Assembly: GCF_029392895.1 (NCBI RefSeq)
Contig: NZ_CP114200.1
Coordinates: 6,516,501-6,580,500, forward strand
Direction of reading: 5' to 3'
Source: Streptomyces sp. 71268
GTDB taxonomy: Bacteria; Actinomycetota; Actinomycetes; Streptomycetales; Streptomycetaceae
DNA length: 64,000 nt
Shown piece after piece: positions 33,596-41,291 of the stretch (the first letter of the stretch is position 1; each line of letters starts with the position of its first letter). The notes beneath the pieces were generated by a model, which saw only the letters and a program-made list of their open reading frames with translations, did not search any database and had not been told where the DNA came from. The translations under genes were made by a program, and so were the position numbers.

Positions 33596-33835
33596 ATGGC
33601 CTCTCCCCAGCCCACAGCCGACACCCGCTGGCGCTGCACCCTGTGCGGGAACCTCACCCGTTTCGACGTGACGCGCTCGACCAAGGCCGTCGAGTACGTG
33701 CACCTGGACCTGGCCGGGGAACCCAGCACCGAGGAGCGCAAGGTGGTCAGTGAGACCATTGAGTCGGTGCGCTGCCGCTGGTGCAACGCGGTCGACCAGA
33801 TCGAGCTCGTCGACCGCCCGGGCGCGAGCGCCTGA
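33596..33835 (+). CDS. Small zinc-ribbon protein
   Basis: A 79-residue protein with two Cys pairs: WRCTLCGNLTRFDV at the start and VRCRWCNAV near the end. This looks like a four-Cys zinc ribbon. The centre (TKAVEYVHLDLAGEPSTEERKV) is a beta-rich stretch. ATG 33596 has GAAGGA ten bases upstream. The RNA-binding NYN protein starts 17 bases after the stop, so the two form an operon. A nucleic-acid role is plausible but unproven. Confidence 0.85.
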   Translation: MASPQPTADTRWRCTLCGNLTRFDVTRSTKAVEYVHLDLAGEPSTEERKVVSETIESVRCRWCNAVDQIELVDRPGASA

Positions 33836-33852
33836 GAACGGAGCGGTGACAG

Positions 33853-35280
33853 GTGGTGGAGCGGACGAGCGGCCCGGACGCCGTGGACGGCGCCGACGGA
33901 GCTGACGGCGTCGCGGGTGCCGTTGGCCCCGACGGTTCCGACGGGCCCGACGGCGGCACCGGCGACGCCGTCGAGGCGCTCGACCGCCCGCTGCCCGAAG
34001 GGGTCAGGCACCGGGTGGTGGCCCTGGTCGCCGACGCGTTCGGTGCCCTGACCGTCGGCGAGCTGCCGCCCCAGTTGCGGCAGTACGCCCGCTTCACCCC
34101 GACCCGGCGGGCCAAGTTCGCGGGCAACGCCATGGCCGCCGCCATCGCCACCGCCCCGGCCTTCCGCCAGCGGATCGCCGCCCGGCTGCGCGAGACGCAG
34201 CCCGAGCTGGCCGAGACCATCGAGGCCGGCTCGCCGCCCGCCGCGGCCGACCCGGTGGACGTCGCGGCCCTGGCGTACGTGCTGCGCCCCACCGGCTGGG
34301 TCAAGCTCGTCGAGGCCGCGGGCGAGGAGGCCCAGCGCGCCAACGCGGAACGCGCCGGCGCGCGCGCCCTGGACGAGCTGCGCCGGCTGCGCGAGGAACT
34401 GGACCAGGTACGCACGGCCGCCCGCGGCGACGCCGAGCGCTCGCGCGCGGAGCTGGAGGCGGCCCGCAAGGAGGCCGACGCGCTCCAGCGCAAGCTGCGC
34501 AGCGCGCTCAGCGACGTGCGGCGGGGCGAGGCCGCGCTGCGCAAGTCCGCGAGCGAACTGGAGGCGCAGCGCGCCGCCGCGGCGGCCGAGCAGGCCAGGG
34601 CCGACGGGGAGGCGCGGCGGCTCAAGACGCGGCTGGCCGAGACCGAGGCGGCACTTGAGGCCAGCCGCCGCGCGGTGCGCGAGGGGCGCAGCGTGGAGGA
34701 CATGCGGCTGCGGCTGCTGCTCGACACGATGCTCGACGCCGCGCAGGGGCTGCGCCGCGAACTGGCCCTGCCGCCCGCGTCGATGCGTCCGGCGGACACC
34801 GTGGACGCCGTCGAGCCCGGCAAGATGACGCCCAAGGACATCGCCACCCGCGCGCTGTCCGACATGGACCCGGCGCTCCTTGACCAGCTCCTGGCCCTGC
34901 CGCAGGCCCACCTGGTGGTCGACGGCTACAACGTGACCAAGACCGGCTATCCGACGATGCCGTTGGAGAAGCAGCGGCTGCGGCTGCTCGGCGGGCTCGC
35001 GGTGCTCGCGGCGCAGACCGGCGCGGAGATGACCTGCGTCTTCGACGGCGCCGAACTGGCCGCCCCGGTGCTGCTCGCGCCGCCGCGCGGGGTGCGGGTG
35101 ATGTTCAGCAAGCCCGGTGTGACGGCGGACGAGCTGATCCGGCAACTGGTGCGGGCCGAGCCGCCGGGCCGTCCCGTGGTGGTGGTCTCCACCGACCGTG
35201 AGGTGGCGGACGGCGTCGCCAAGTCCGGCGCCCGCCCGGTGGCCTCCGCCCTGCTGCTCAAGCGCCTCGCCCGCACCTGA
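33853..35280 (+). CDS. NYN-domain (YacP-like) putative RNA nuclease with coiled coil
   Basis: A 475-residue protein. Residues 1-40 are Gly/Asp-rich. A helical region (50-150) precedes a long coiled coil (about 155-290) rich in Glu, Arg and Ala. The carboxy-terminal NYN/PIN-like domain starts HLVVDGYNVTKTGYP with the first catalytic Asp, then CVFDGAE and VVVVSTDREVADGV with further acidic residues. YacP-like NYN proteins are linked to RNA processing. The start is GTG GTG at 33853 or 33856; GGAG lies about 12 bases before. The stop lies in the first unit of a 17-base tandem repeat. Confidence 0.9.
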   Translation: MVERTSGPDAVDGADGADGVAGAVGPDGSDGPDGGTGDAVEALDRPLPEGVRHRVVALVADAFGALTVGELPPQLRQYARFTPTRRAKFAGNAMAAAIATAPAFRQRIAARLRETQPELAETIEAGSPPAAADPVDVAALAYVLRPTGWVKLVEAAGEEAQRANAERAGARALDELRRLREELDQVRTAARGDAERSRAELEAARKEADALQRKLRSALSDVRRGEAALRKSASELEAQRAAAAAEQARADGEARRLKTRLAETEAALEASRRAVREGRSVEDMRLRLLLDTMLDAAQGLRRELALPPASMRPADTVDAVEPGKMTPKDIATRALSDMDPALLDQLLALPQAHLVVDGYNVTKTGYPTMPLEKQRLRLLGGLAVLAAQTGAEMTCVFDGAELAAPVLLAPPRGVRVMFSKPGVTADELIRQLVRAEPPGRPVVVVSTDREVADGVAKSGARPVASALLLKRLART

Positions 35281-35331
35281 AGCCCGCCCGCACTTGAAGC
35301 CCGCCCGCACCTGAGGCCCGCCCGCGTCCGC
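35264..35331 (+). repeat. 17-base tandem repeat covering the NYN stop codon
   Basis: Units 35281-35297 and 35298-35314 (AGCCCGCCCGCACCTGA type) differ by one base. Diverged flanking units are 35264-35280, which ends the gene, and 35315-35331. The pattern looks like replication-slippage duplication of the gene end. Confidence 0.8.
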
Positions 35332-35362
35332 GCCGGCGCGCCACTTTCGTGCGCGCCGGCGC
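35330..35362 (+). terminator. Terminator after the NYN gene
   Basis: GCGCCGGCGCGC at 35330-35341, nine-base loop, perfect complement at 35351-35362. Confidence 0.75.
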
Positions 35363-35755
35363 CCGCCCCCCCCGTAGCCGCCGCTGCCTCGCGTGACCTC
35401 GTCCCGCGTGCGCCCTCGTCCCCGCACGCGCCCTGGTCCCGTACGCACGCTGGCGGGCCCGTGCGGGCCTCGTACGGGCGCGGCGGGTCGGTGCGCGCGA
35501 ACGTCCGCCCGCCCTCGCGGGTTTGTCCCTCCGGACCCGCATTGTGATCAACGCCTCGGTCACCCGCGCCCCCGCATCTGACCTGATAGTCGCTCATCTA
35601 TCGCTATGCGCGGGAGCATCGGTCAAGTCACGTCATAGGGCGAACAAAAGCGGCATACCCAGCGCTCCCTCATGAGCTGTGCGTCAACTCGGGGTGACGG
35701 ATTGTGTGATGTTGGTAAAGGATGGGCCCGAGAGCCAAGTTTTTTCCCTGTGAGT
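35363..35755. other. Gene-free stretch before the first P60 gene
   Basis: No credible gene. The left half is GC-rich. From about 35570 the sequence is markedly less GC-rich, with a T6 run at 35740-35745, as expected for an upstream control region. Confidence 0.5.
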
Positions 35756-35785
35756 TTGAACGGATCACGGCGAGGTCACTAAGGT
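35756..35785 (+). promoter_or_regulatory. Housekeeping promoter of the first P60 gene
   Basis: TTGAAC at 35756-35761 and TAAGGT at 35780-35785, 18 bases apart, match the HrdB-type consensus well. Transcription would start near 35792, giving a leader of about 160 bases. Confidence 0.65.
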
Positions 35786-35791
35786 CAGGCC

Positions 35792-35940
35792 CCGAACCTT
35801 CGCGCGGTTGATCACTCATCCGGAGTGACAGCGGAGGTACCGCCGAGTCCGTGTTGACGGCCGTCCGCCCTGGGCGCTCGCGACGCGGAGCCGGGGTTAG
35901 CGCCCCCCGCCACCCGGTAGGCGGCTGGAGGAAGAAGGAG
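35792..35940 (+). promoter_or_regulatory. Structured leader of the P60 gene, possible reduced c-di-AMP (ydaO) riboswitch
   Basis: The end of the leader, ACCCGGTAGGCGG (35912-35924), and GCCGGGG (35890-35896) resemble ydaO-family elements that often precede actinobacterial cell-wall hydrolases. The CCGCC in ACCGCCGAG (35839-35847) can pair with GGCGG as P1. The usual GGGGTGAATC core is not found, so this is either degenerate or a different structure. Confidence 0.3.
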
Positions 35941-35950
35941 CTCGCCCACT

Positions 35951-37018
35951 GTGGCGTCCCACCGTCGACCCAAGCAGCCGAGCCGCACTCGGGTAACCGT
36001 CCTCACCGCGACCGCCGCCGCCGCCGTCGCCCTCACCTCGCAGGCCGCCCAGGCCGACCCGAAGCCGACCAAGAAGGACGTCAAGGCTCAGGTCGACAAG
36101 CTGTACGAAGAGGCGGAGGTGGCCACCGAGAAGTACAACGGGGCCAAGGAGAAGCAGGACACCCTCGAAGAGCAGGTGGACGGGCTCCAGGACAAGGTCG
36201 CGCGCGGCCAGGAGGAGCTCAACAAGCTGCGCAACGGCCTCGGCTCGATGGCCACCGCCCAGTACCGCTCCGGTGGCGTGGACCCCTCCCTCCAGCTCAT
36301 CCTCTCGTCCGACCCGGACGACTACCTGGACAAGGCGTCCACGCTCAACCAGGTCACCAGCAAGCAGGCCGGGGCGCTCAAGAAGATCGCCGACAAGCAG
36401 CGCACCCTCAAGCAGCAGCGTGAGGAGGCCGGCCTCAAGCTCAAGGACCTGGCCGACACCCGCAAGGCGCTCGGCGACAAGAAGAAGGAAATCCAGGGCA
36501 AACTCTCCAAGGCGCAGTCGCTGCTCAACTCGCTCACCGCGCAGGAGCGCGAGCAGCTCGCCAAGGAGGAGCGGGAGGAGCAGGAGCGGGCCAACCGCTC
36601 GGCCAACCAGCGCGAGGACCTCGACGCCGACAAGGGCGGCGAGTCCGACCCGGCCAAGGACGTCCCGACCTCGGGACGCGCCGGCATCGCCCTCGCCGCC
36701 GCGAAGACCAAGATCGGCTCCCCGTACGTCTGGGGCGCGACCGGTCCGAACTCCTTCGACTGCTCCGGCCTCACCGGTTGGGCCTACAGCCAGGCCGACG
36801 TCTCGCTGGACCGCACCTCGCAGGCGCAGGCCAACAACGGCACCCGTATCGGGCAGAGCGAACTCCAGCCCGGCGACCTGGTGCTCTTCTACAGCGACCT
36901 GCACCACATCGGCCTGTACGCGGGCAACGGCCAGGTGCTGCACGCGCCCAAGCCGGGTGCCAACGTGCGCTACGAGTCGATCAACAACATGCCGTTCCAG
37001 TTCGGCGTCCGCATCTGA
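35951..37018 (+). CDS. NlpC/P60 peptidoglycan endopeptidase with coiled coil (copy 1)
   Basis: A 355-residue exported cell-wall hydrolase that should cut D-Glu to diamino-acid bonds in peptidoglycan stems. A signal peptide ends near AAQA-DPK (about residue 36). A long helical coiled coil (40-220) contains the SGGVDPSLQLILSSDP block shared with RipA-like proteins. The P60 domain follows: catalytic Cys271 in FDCSGLT, His in LHHIGLYAGNG and the third polar residue near HAPKPG. GTG 35951 follows AAGGAG by ten bases. Its paralogue follows directly. The leader may carry a riboswitch. Confidence 0.94.
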   Translation: MASHRRPKQPSRTRVTVLTATAAAAVALTSQAAQADPKPTKKDVKAQVDKLYEEAEVATEKYNGAKEKQDTLEEQVDGLQDKVARGQEELNKLRNGLGSMATAQYRSGGVDPSLQLILSSDPDDYLDKASTLNQVTSKQAGALKKIADKQRTLKQQREEAGLKLKDLADTRKALGDKKKEIQGKLSKAQSLLNSLTAQEREQLAKEEREEQERANRSANQREDLDADKGGESDPAKDVPTSGRAGIALAAAKTKIGSPYVWGATGPNSFDCSGLTGWAYSQADVSLDRTSQAQANNGTRIGQSELQPGDLVLFYSDLHHIGLYAGNGQVLHAPKPGANVRYESINNMPFQFGVRI

Positions 37019-37459
37019 CGTCCCGCCCGCTCGCTCCGTCGGCGCCCGTGGCCACTTCGGCCCGGGCGCCGAGGCGTACCCGAGGCCCTCTGATGCCCCG
37101 TCCCGCCGGTCGCGCGCCCATCAACTGCCGGCCGCCCGGCCGTGGTTGGCCGCCGGCCGACCGGCCCGCTCGTTCGTCGCTCCCGGATCGCGGCGCGCGC
37201 GCCGCCGGTCCGCCCCGTCGGCCGAACGTCGGCGGGCATCCGTTCGGGGGAACCGCCCGGTCCCCGGTTGACTGGCCACCCCGCCGGTGACCTGCGCCTG
37301 AGGCGACGGCGCCGGGCTCGGCCGGAATGCGGCGCGGCGGACGGTCCTTGGACCCTCCGTGTCCATACGGCTACTCTCTGCCGCGCGCGGTCACGCCCTG
37401 TCGTACGCCTGTCCGTGGGCGCGGGGGACCGCCGCCAGCGGAAGGGAATGCGGCCTCCA
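37019..37459. other. 441-base gene-free region between the P60 paralogues
   Basis: GC-rich with several short GGCCGGC-type inverted repeats around 37120-37160. A TACTCT at about 37371 may be a -10 element for the second copy. I see no riboswitch-like end like that before copy 1. Confidence 0.45.
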
Positions 37460-38566
37460 GTGGCGTCCCATCGCCGTACCTCGCCCTCAGCTCACGACCG
37501 GCCGGCCCGAGTGGCCATGCTGTCCGCCGCGCTCGCCGCCTCGGCGGTCGCGCTCACCGCGGTCCCGGCCGGCGCCGACCCGGGGGCCTCGCCGTCCGAC
37601 GCGCACAGCAGCGACACGCGGAGCGGCAACACCAGCGGCCAGAGCACCAGTTCCGCCAGGCGCACCGTGGAACGCCTCTTCCACGAAGCCGAGCGGGCCA
37701 CCGAGAAGTACAACCTGGCCAAGGAGCGGGCCGACCAACTCCGCGAGCGGGTCAGCGCGCTGCAGAACGGCGTGGCCCGTGGCCAGGAGCGGGTCAACCA
37801 GCTGCGCGGGGCGCTCGCCGGGCTCGCCGGCGCCCAGTACCGCTCCGGCGGCGTCGACCCGAGCCTGACCCTGCTGCTCACCGAGGACCCGGACGGCTTC
37901 CTCACCAAGTCGGCGGCGCTCGACCGGATCTCCAACCGCCAGGCCGGCCAGCTCCGCCTGCTGCACGCGGCGCAGCGCGCCCTGCGACAGGAGCGCACCG
38001 AGGCCGCCGGCAGGCTCGTCGAACTCGAACGCAGCCGGGAGGCGGTGGCCCGGCACAAGCGCGAGGTCACCGCCAAACTCGCCGCCGCCCGCACCGTGCT
38101 CAACGGGCTCACCGCGGCCGAGCGCGCCGCGCTGCGCCGCAGCGAGCGCGCCAAGGCCGACCGCCAGGCCCTCGGGCGGCAGGAGGAACACCAGCGCGCG
38201 GGCACGAGCGCCGCCGCCTCCCCGCGCGCCGCCTCCGCGGTGCGCGCCGCGCAGGGCGCCATCGGCGCCCCGTACGCGTGGGGCCAGAGCGGGCCCAGCT
38301 CCTTCGACTGCTCGGGGCTGACTCAGTGGGCCTGGCGGCAGGCCGGGGTGGCCATCCCGCGCACCTCGCAGGGCCAGGCCGGCGTCGGGCAGCGGGTGCC
38401 GCTCAGCCAGGCGCAGCCGGGCGACCTGGTGGTCTACCGGGGCGACGCCAGCCACGTCGGCATGTACGTGGGCGGCGGCCAGGTCATCCACGCCCCGCAC
38501 CCCGGCGCCAACGTGCGCTACGACCCGGTGGGGATGATGCCCGTGACGTCCGTCAACCGCCCCTGA
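37460..38566 (+). CDS. NlpC/P60 peptidoglycan endopeptidase with coiled coil (copy 2)
   Basis: A 368-residue paralogue of the preceding gene: signal peptide to about residue 36, coiled coil with SGGVDPSLTLLLTEDP, a basic Ala/Arg-rich linker, then the P60 domain with Cys284 in FDCSGLTQW and His in SHVGMYVGGGQ. GTG 37460 is chosen because it gives MASHRR, as in copy 1; ATG 37448, in frame with GGAAGG just before it, is a real alternative. The two copies share domain order but differ much in the linker, so the duplication is old. Confidence 0.93.
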   Translation: MASHRRTSPSAHDRPARVAMLSAALAASAVALTAVPAGADPGASPSDAHSSDTRSGNTSGQSTSSARRTVERLFHEAERATEKYNLAKERADQLRERVSALQNGVARGQERVNQLRGALAGLAGAQYRSGGVDPSLTLLLTEDPDGFLTKSAALDRISNRQAGQLRLLHAAQRALRQERTEAAGRLVELERSREAVARHKREVTAKLAAARTVLNGLTAAERAALRRSERAKADRQALGRQEEHQRAGTSAAASPRAASAVRAAQGAIGAPYAWGQSGPSSFDCSGLTQWAWRQAGVAIPRTSQGQAGVGQRVPLSQAQPGDLVVYRGDASHVGMYVGGGQVIHAPHPGANVRYDPVGMMPVTSVNRP

Positions 38567-38617
38567 CGGCGCGCCGCGTCGTCCGGTGTTCGCCTGCTGC
38601 CGCTCGCGCGCACCCCG

Positions 38618-38623
38618 TACGAT
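38618..38623 (+). promoter_or_regulatory. -10 element, leaderless promoter of the HEXXH gene
   Basis: TACGAT, seven bases before GTG 38631. Confidence 0.45.
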
Positions 38624-38630
38624 CGACGGC

Positions 38631-39953
38631 GTGGCGGGCAGGTTGCGGCGGGGTGGACGGTGGGCGGTCAGCGGTGTGGTGGCCGCCCTTGTGGTGCTCA
38701 CGGCGCTGCTCTGCACGCTGGCGGCGATGGCCGGCTGGGGCCGCGAGTCGGACGGCCCCGACCCGGACGCGCGGGCGATAGAGCGGCTGTTGGAGCGGCG
38801 CGCCGACGCGGTCCGGGAGCGGGACGAGGGTGCCTTCATGGCCACCGTCGACCGCGCGCCCGGGCGCCACCGCGCCGAGCAGCAGCGGACGTTCGCCAAT
38901 CTGGCCGAGGTCCCCCTCAGCTCCGTGCAGTACCGTTTCATCCGAAAGGGCGGTTTTCCGCCCGTCGACGGCACCGGCCGTCGGGTCACCGCCCAGGTCG
39001 AGATGCGCTACCGGCTCGCCGGCTACGACACCGCGCCCGTCGTCGCGCCCCAGCGGCTCACCCTCGCGCAGCGCGGGCACCACTGGTACGTGGCCGCCGT
39101 CCAGGCGCCGACCCGTACCGCGCCGGGGGCCGCTGAGCGTGGCGCCGCGCAACTGTGGGACCAGGGCCGGGTCTCGGTGGTCCGTGGCGAACGCAGCCTG
39201 GTGCTCGGTGTCGGACAGGACCGGCGCTACCTCCAGGGCGTCGCCGAGACCGCTGACAGCGCCGTGCCGAGCGTGCACCGCGCCTGGCGCGGGCCGTGGG
39301 CGGGCCGCGTGGTGGTCCTGGTGCCGCGCTCGCTCCCGGACATGGCGGCCCTGCTCGGCGGGTCCGCCTCCGGCTACCGGGGCATAGCGGCGGTCACCAC
39401 CGGCGAGATCGGCGGCTCGGGCACCGTCCCCGCGGACCGCGTGATCATCAACCCGGAGGCGTACGACGCGCTCGGCGACCTCGGCCGGCAGGTCGTCATG
39501 ACGCACGAGGCCACCCACGTCGCGACCCGCGCCCACACCTCTGCCAGCACCCCGCTGTGGCTCTCCGAGGGTTTCGCCGACTGGGTCGGCTACCGCGACA
39601 CCAAGACCTTCCCGCGCCAGGTCGCCCCCGAGCTGACCCGCGCCGTGGAAGCCGGCGACCTTCCCGACGACCTGCCGCGCGACGCCGACTTCGGCTTCGC
39701 GGGGGACGGAAACGTGCTGGCGCAGGCGTACGAGCAGGGCTGGCTGGCCTGCCGGATGATCGCCGAGCAGTGGGGCGAGCGGAAACTGGTCGCCTTCTAC
39801 CGCGCGGTCGGCGGCGCGCCCGACCGTGAGGCGGGCGTGCGGGACGCGCTCCGCGACGTACTGCGGGTCAGCGAGAAGGAGTTCGTCCGGCGCTGGCGGG
39901 CCTACCTCAAGAAGCAGCTCGCGGCGCCCGCCGTACCGCGGGCGGCGTCCTAA
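38631..39953 (+). CDS. Membrane-anchored HEXXH (gluzincin-like) metallopeptidase-like protein
   Basis: A 440-residue protein I cannot name. One amino-terminal helix (about 12-35) anchors it; the rest should be outside the cell. Residues 45-170 look like an NTF2-like or beta-rich domain. The second half carries the zinc motif MTHEATHVAT (HEATH at 292-296), followed about 18 residues later by LSEGFADWVGY, which would give the third zinc ligand Glu as in gluzincin peptidases. The pieces are complete, so activity is likely; the substrate is unknown. It has its own leaderless promoter and lies between P60 and PimB-like genes, which suggests a cell-envelope role. Confidence 0.85.
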   Translation: MAGRLRRGGRWAVSGVVAALVVLTALLCTLAAMAGWGRESDGPDPDARAIERLLERRADAVRERDEGAFMATVDRAPGRHRAEQQRTFANLAEVPLSSVQYRFIRKGGFPPVDGTGRRVTAQVEMRYRLAGYDTAPVVAPQRLTLAQRGHHWYVAAVQAPTRTAPGAAERGAAQLWDQGRVSVVRGERSLVLGVGQDRRYLQGVAETADSAVPSVHRAWRGPWAGRVVVLVPRSLPDMAALLGGSASGYRGIAAVTTGEIGGSGTVPADRVIINPEAYDALGDLGRQVVMTHEATHVATRAHTSASTPLWLSEGFADWVGYRDTKTFPRQVAPELTRAVEAGDLPDDLPRDADFGFAGDGNVLAQAYEQGWLACRMIAEQWGERKLVAFYRAVGGAPDREAGVRDALRDVLRVSEKEFVRRWRAYLKKQLAAPAVPRAAS

Positions 39954-40006
39954 CGTGGGCGCGCGGGCCAGGCTCGCCTGCCGACGTGGGGCGGGCTCGC
40001 CTTGGG

Positions 40007-40012
40007 TACTGT
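40007..40012 (+). promoter_or_regulatory. -10 element, leaderless promoter of the mannosyltransferase gene
   Basis: TACTGT, eight bases before ATG 40021. Confidence 0.45.
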
Positions 40013-40020
40013 CGGCGGCG

Positions 40021-41163
40021 ATGGACAAGACCCTGATCGTCACGAACGACTTCCCGCCCCGTCCCGGCGGCATCCAGACCTTCCTGCACAACATGGCGCT
40101 CCGCCTCGACCCCGCCCGCCTCGTCGTCTACGCCAGCACCTGGAAGCGCGGCGAGGAGGGCGCCCGGGCCTGCGCGGCCTTCGACGCGGAACAGCCCTTC
40201 ACCGTGGTGCGGGACCGCACGACCATGCTGCTGCCCACGCCCCGGGTCACCCGGCGGGCGACGGAGCTGCTGCGCGCCCACGGCTGCTCGTCGGTGTGGT
40301 TCGGCGCCGCGGCGCCGCTCGGGCTGATGGCGCCCGCGCTGCGCGCGGCCGGCGCGCGCCGGCTGGTGGCCACCACGCACGGACACGAGGCCGGCTGGGC
40401 CCAGCTCCCCGCCGCCCGCCAGCTCCTGCGCCGCATCGGCGACGGCACCGACACGCTCACCTACCTGGGCGAGTACACCCGCTCCCGGATCGCCGGCGCG
40501 CTCACCGAGCGGGCCGCGGCCCGGATGGTCCAACTCCCGCCCGGCGTGGACGAGAAGGCGTTCCACCCCGGTTCGGGCGGTGACGAGATCCGGGCCAGGC
40601 TCGGCCTTACCGACCGGCCGGTCGTGGTGTGCGTGTCGCGGCTCGTGCCGCGCAAGGGGCAGGACACCCTGATCCTCGCGCTGCCGCGCATCCTGAGCCG
40701 GGTGCCGGACGCGGTGCTCCTGATCGTCGGGGGCGGCCCGTACCGGGGGGACCTGGAGCGGCTGGCCCGGCAGACCGGGGTGAGCGATTCGGTGCGCTTC
40801 ACCGGGCCGGTGCCCGGCGCCGAACTGCCGGCCCACTACGGGGCGGGCGACGTCTTCGCCATGCCGTGCCGCACCCGGCGCGGCGGGCTCGACGTCGAGG
40901 GGCTCGGCATCGTCTACCTGGAGGCGTCGGCGACCGGACTGCCGGTGGTGGCCGGCGACTCGGGCGGCGCGCCGGACGCGGTGCTCGACGGCGAGACGGG
41001 CTGGGTCGTACGGGGCGGCTCGGTCGAGGAGAGCGCGGACCGGATCATCGCGCTGCTGGGCGACCCGGAGCTGCGCCAGCGGATGGGCGAGCGGGGCCGC
41101 GCCTGGGTCGAGGAGCGCTGGCGCTGGGACCTACTGGCCCAGCGTCTGACCGAACTGCTCTGA
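40021..41163 (+). CDS. GT4 glycosyltransferase, PimB-like phosphatidylinositol mannosyltransferase
   Basis: A 380-residue GT-B fold enzyme. The amino domain begins LIVTNDFPPRPGGIQTFL. The nucleotide-sugar side has VVCVSRLVPRKGQDTLI, LLIVGGGPYRGDLERLA and the E-x7-E-like motif GLGIVYLEASATGLPVV. These match PimB, which adds the second mannose to phosphatidyl-myo-inositol mannoside from GDP-mannose at the inner membrane face. The adjacent long-chain acyl-CoA ligase repeats the mycobacterial pimB/fadD15 pairing, here convergent. ATG 40021 is preceded by a -10 sequence at leaderless distance. Confidence 0.9.
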   Translation: MDKTLIVTNDFPPRPGGIQTFLHNMALRLDPARLVVYASTWKRGEEGARACAAFDAEQPFTVVRDRTTMLLPTPRVTRRATELLRAHGCSSVWFGAAAPLGLMAPALRAAGARRLVATTHGHEAGWAQLPAARQLLRRIGDGTDTLTYLGEYTRSRIAGALTERAAARMVQLPPGVDEKAFHPGSGGDEIRARLGLTDRPVVVCVSRLVPRKGQDTLILALPRILSRVPDAVLLIVGGGPYRGDLERLARQTGVSDSVRFTGPVPGAELPAHYGAGDVFAMPCRTRRGGLDVEGLGIVYLEASATGLPVVAGDSGGAPDAVLDGETGWVVRGGSVEESADRIIALLGDPELRQRMGERGRAWVEERWRWDLLAQRLTELL

Positions 41164-41261
41164 CGGAGCCACCCGGGCCGGGCTGCTCTGCTCGGGCTGC
41201 TCTGTCCTGGCCGGGCTGGCGCGGGGCGCGGGGCGCCCGCGCGCCGGTGGTACGCGGGCGT

Positions 41262-41281
41262 CCGGGCCCTCGTGGGCCCGG
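41262..41281. terminator. Bidirectional terminator between mannosyltransferase and acyl-CoA ligase
   Basis: CCGGGCCC at 41262-41269, loop TCGT, complement at 41274-41281. Confidence 0.65.
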
Positions 41282-41291
41282 GCGGCGGCCG

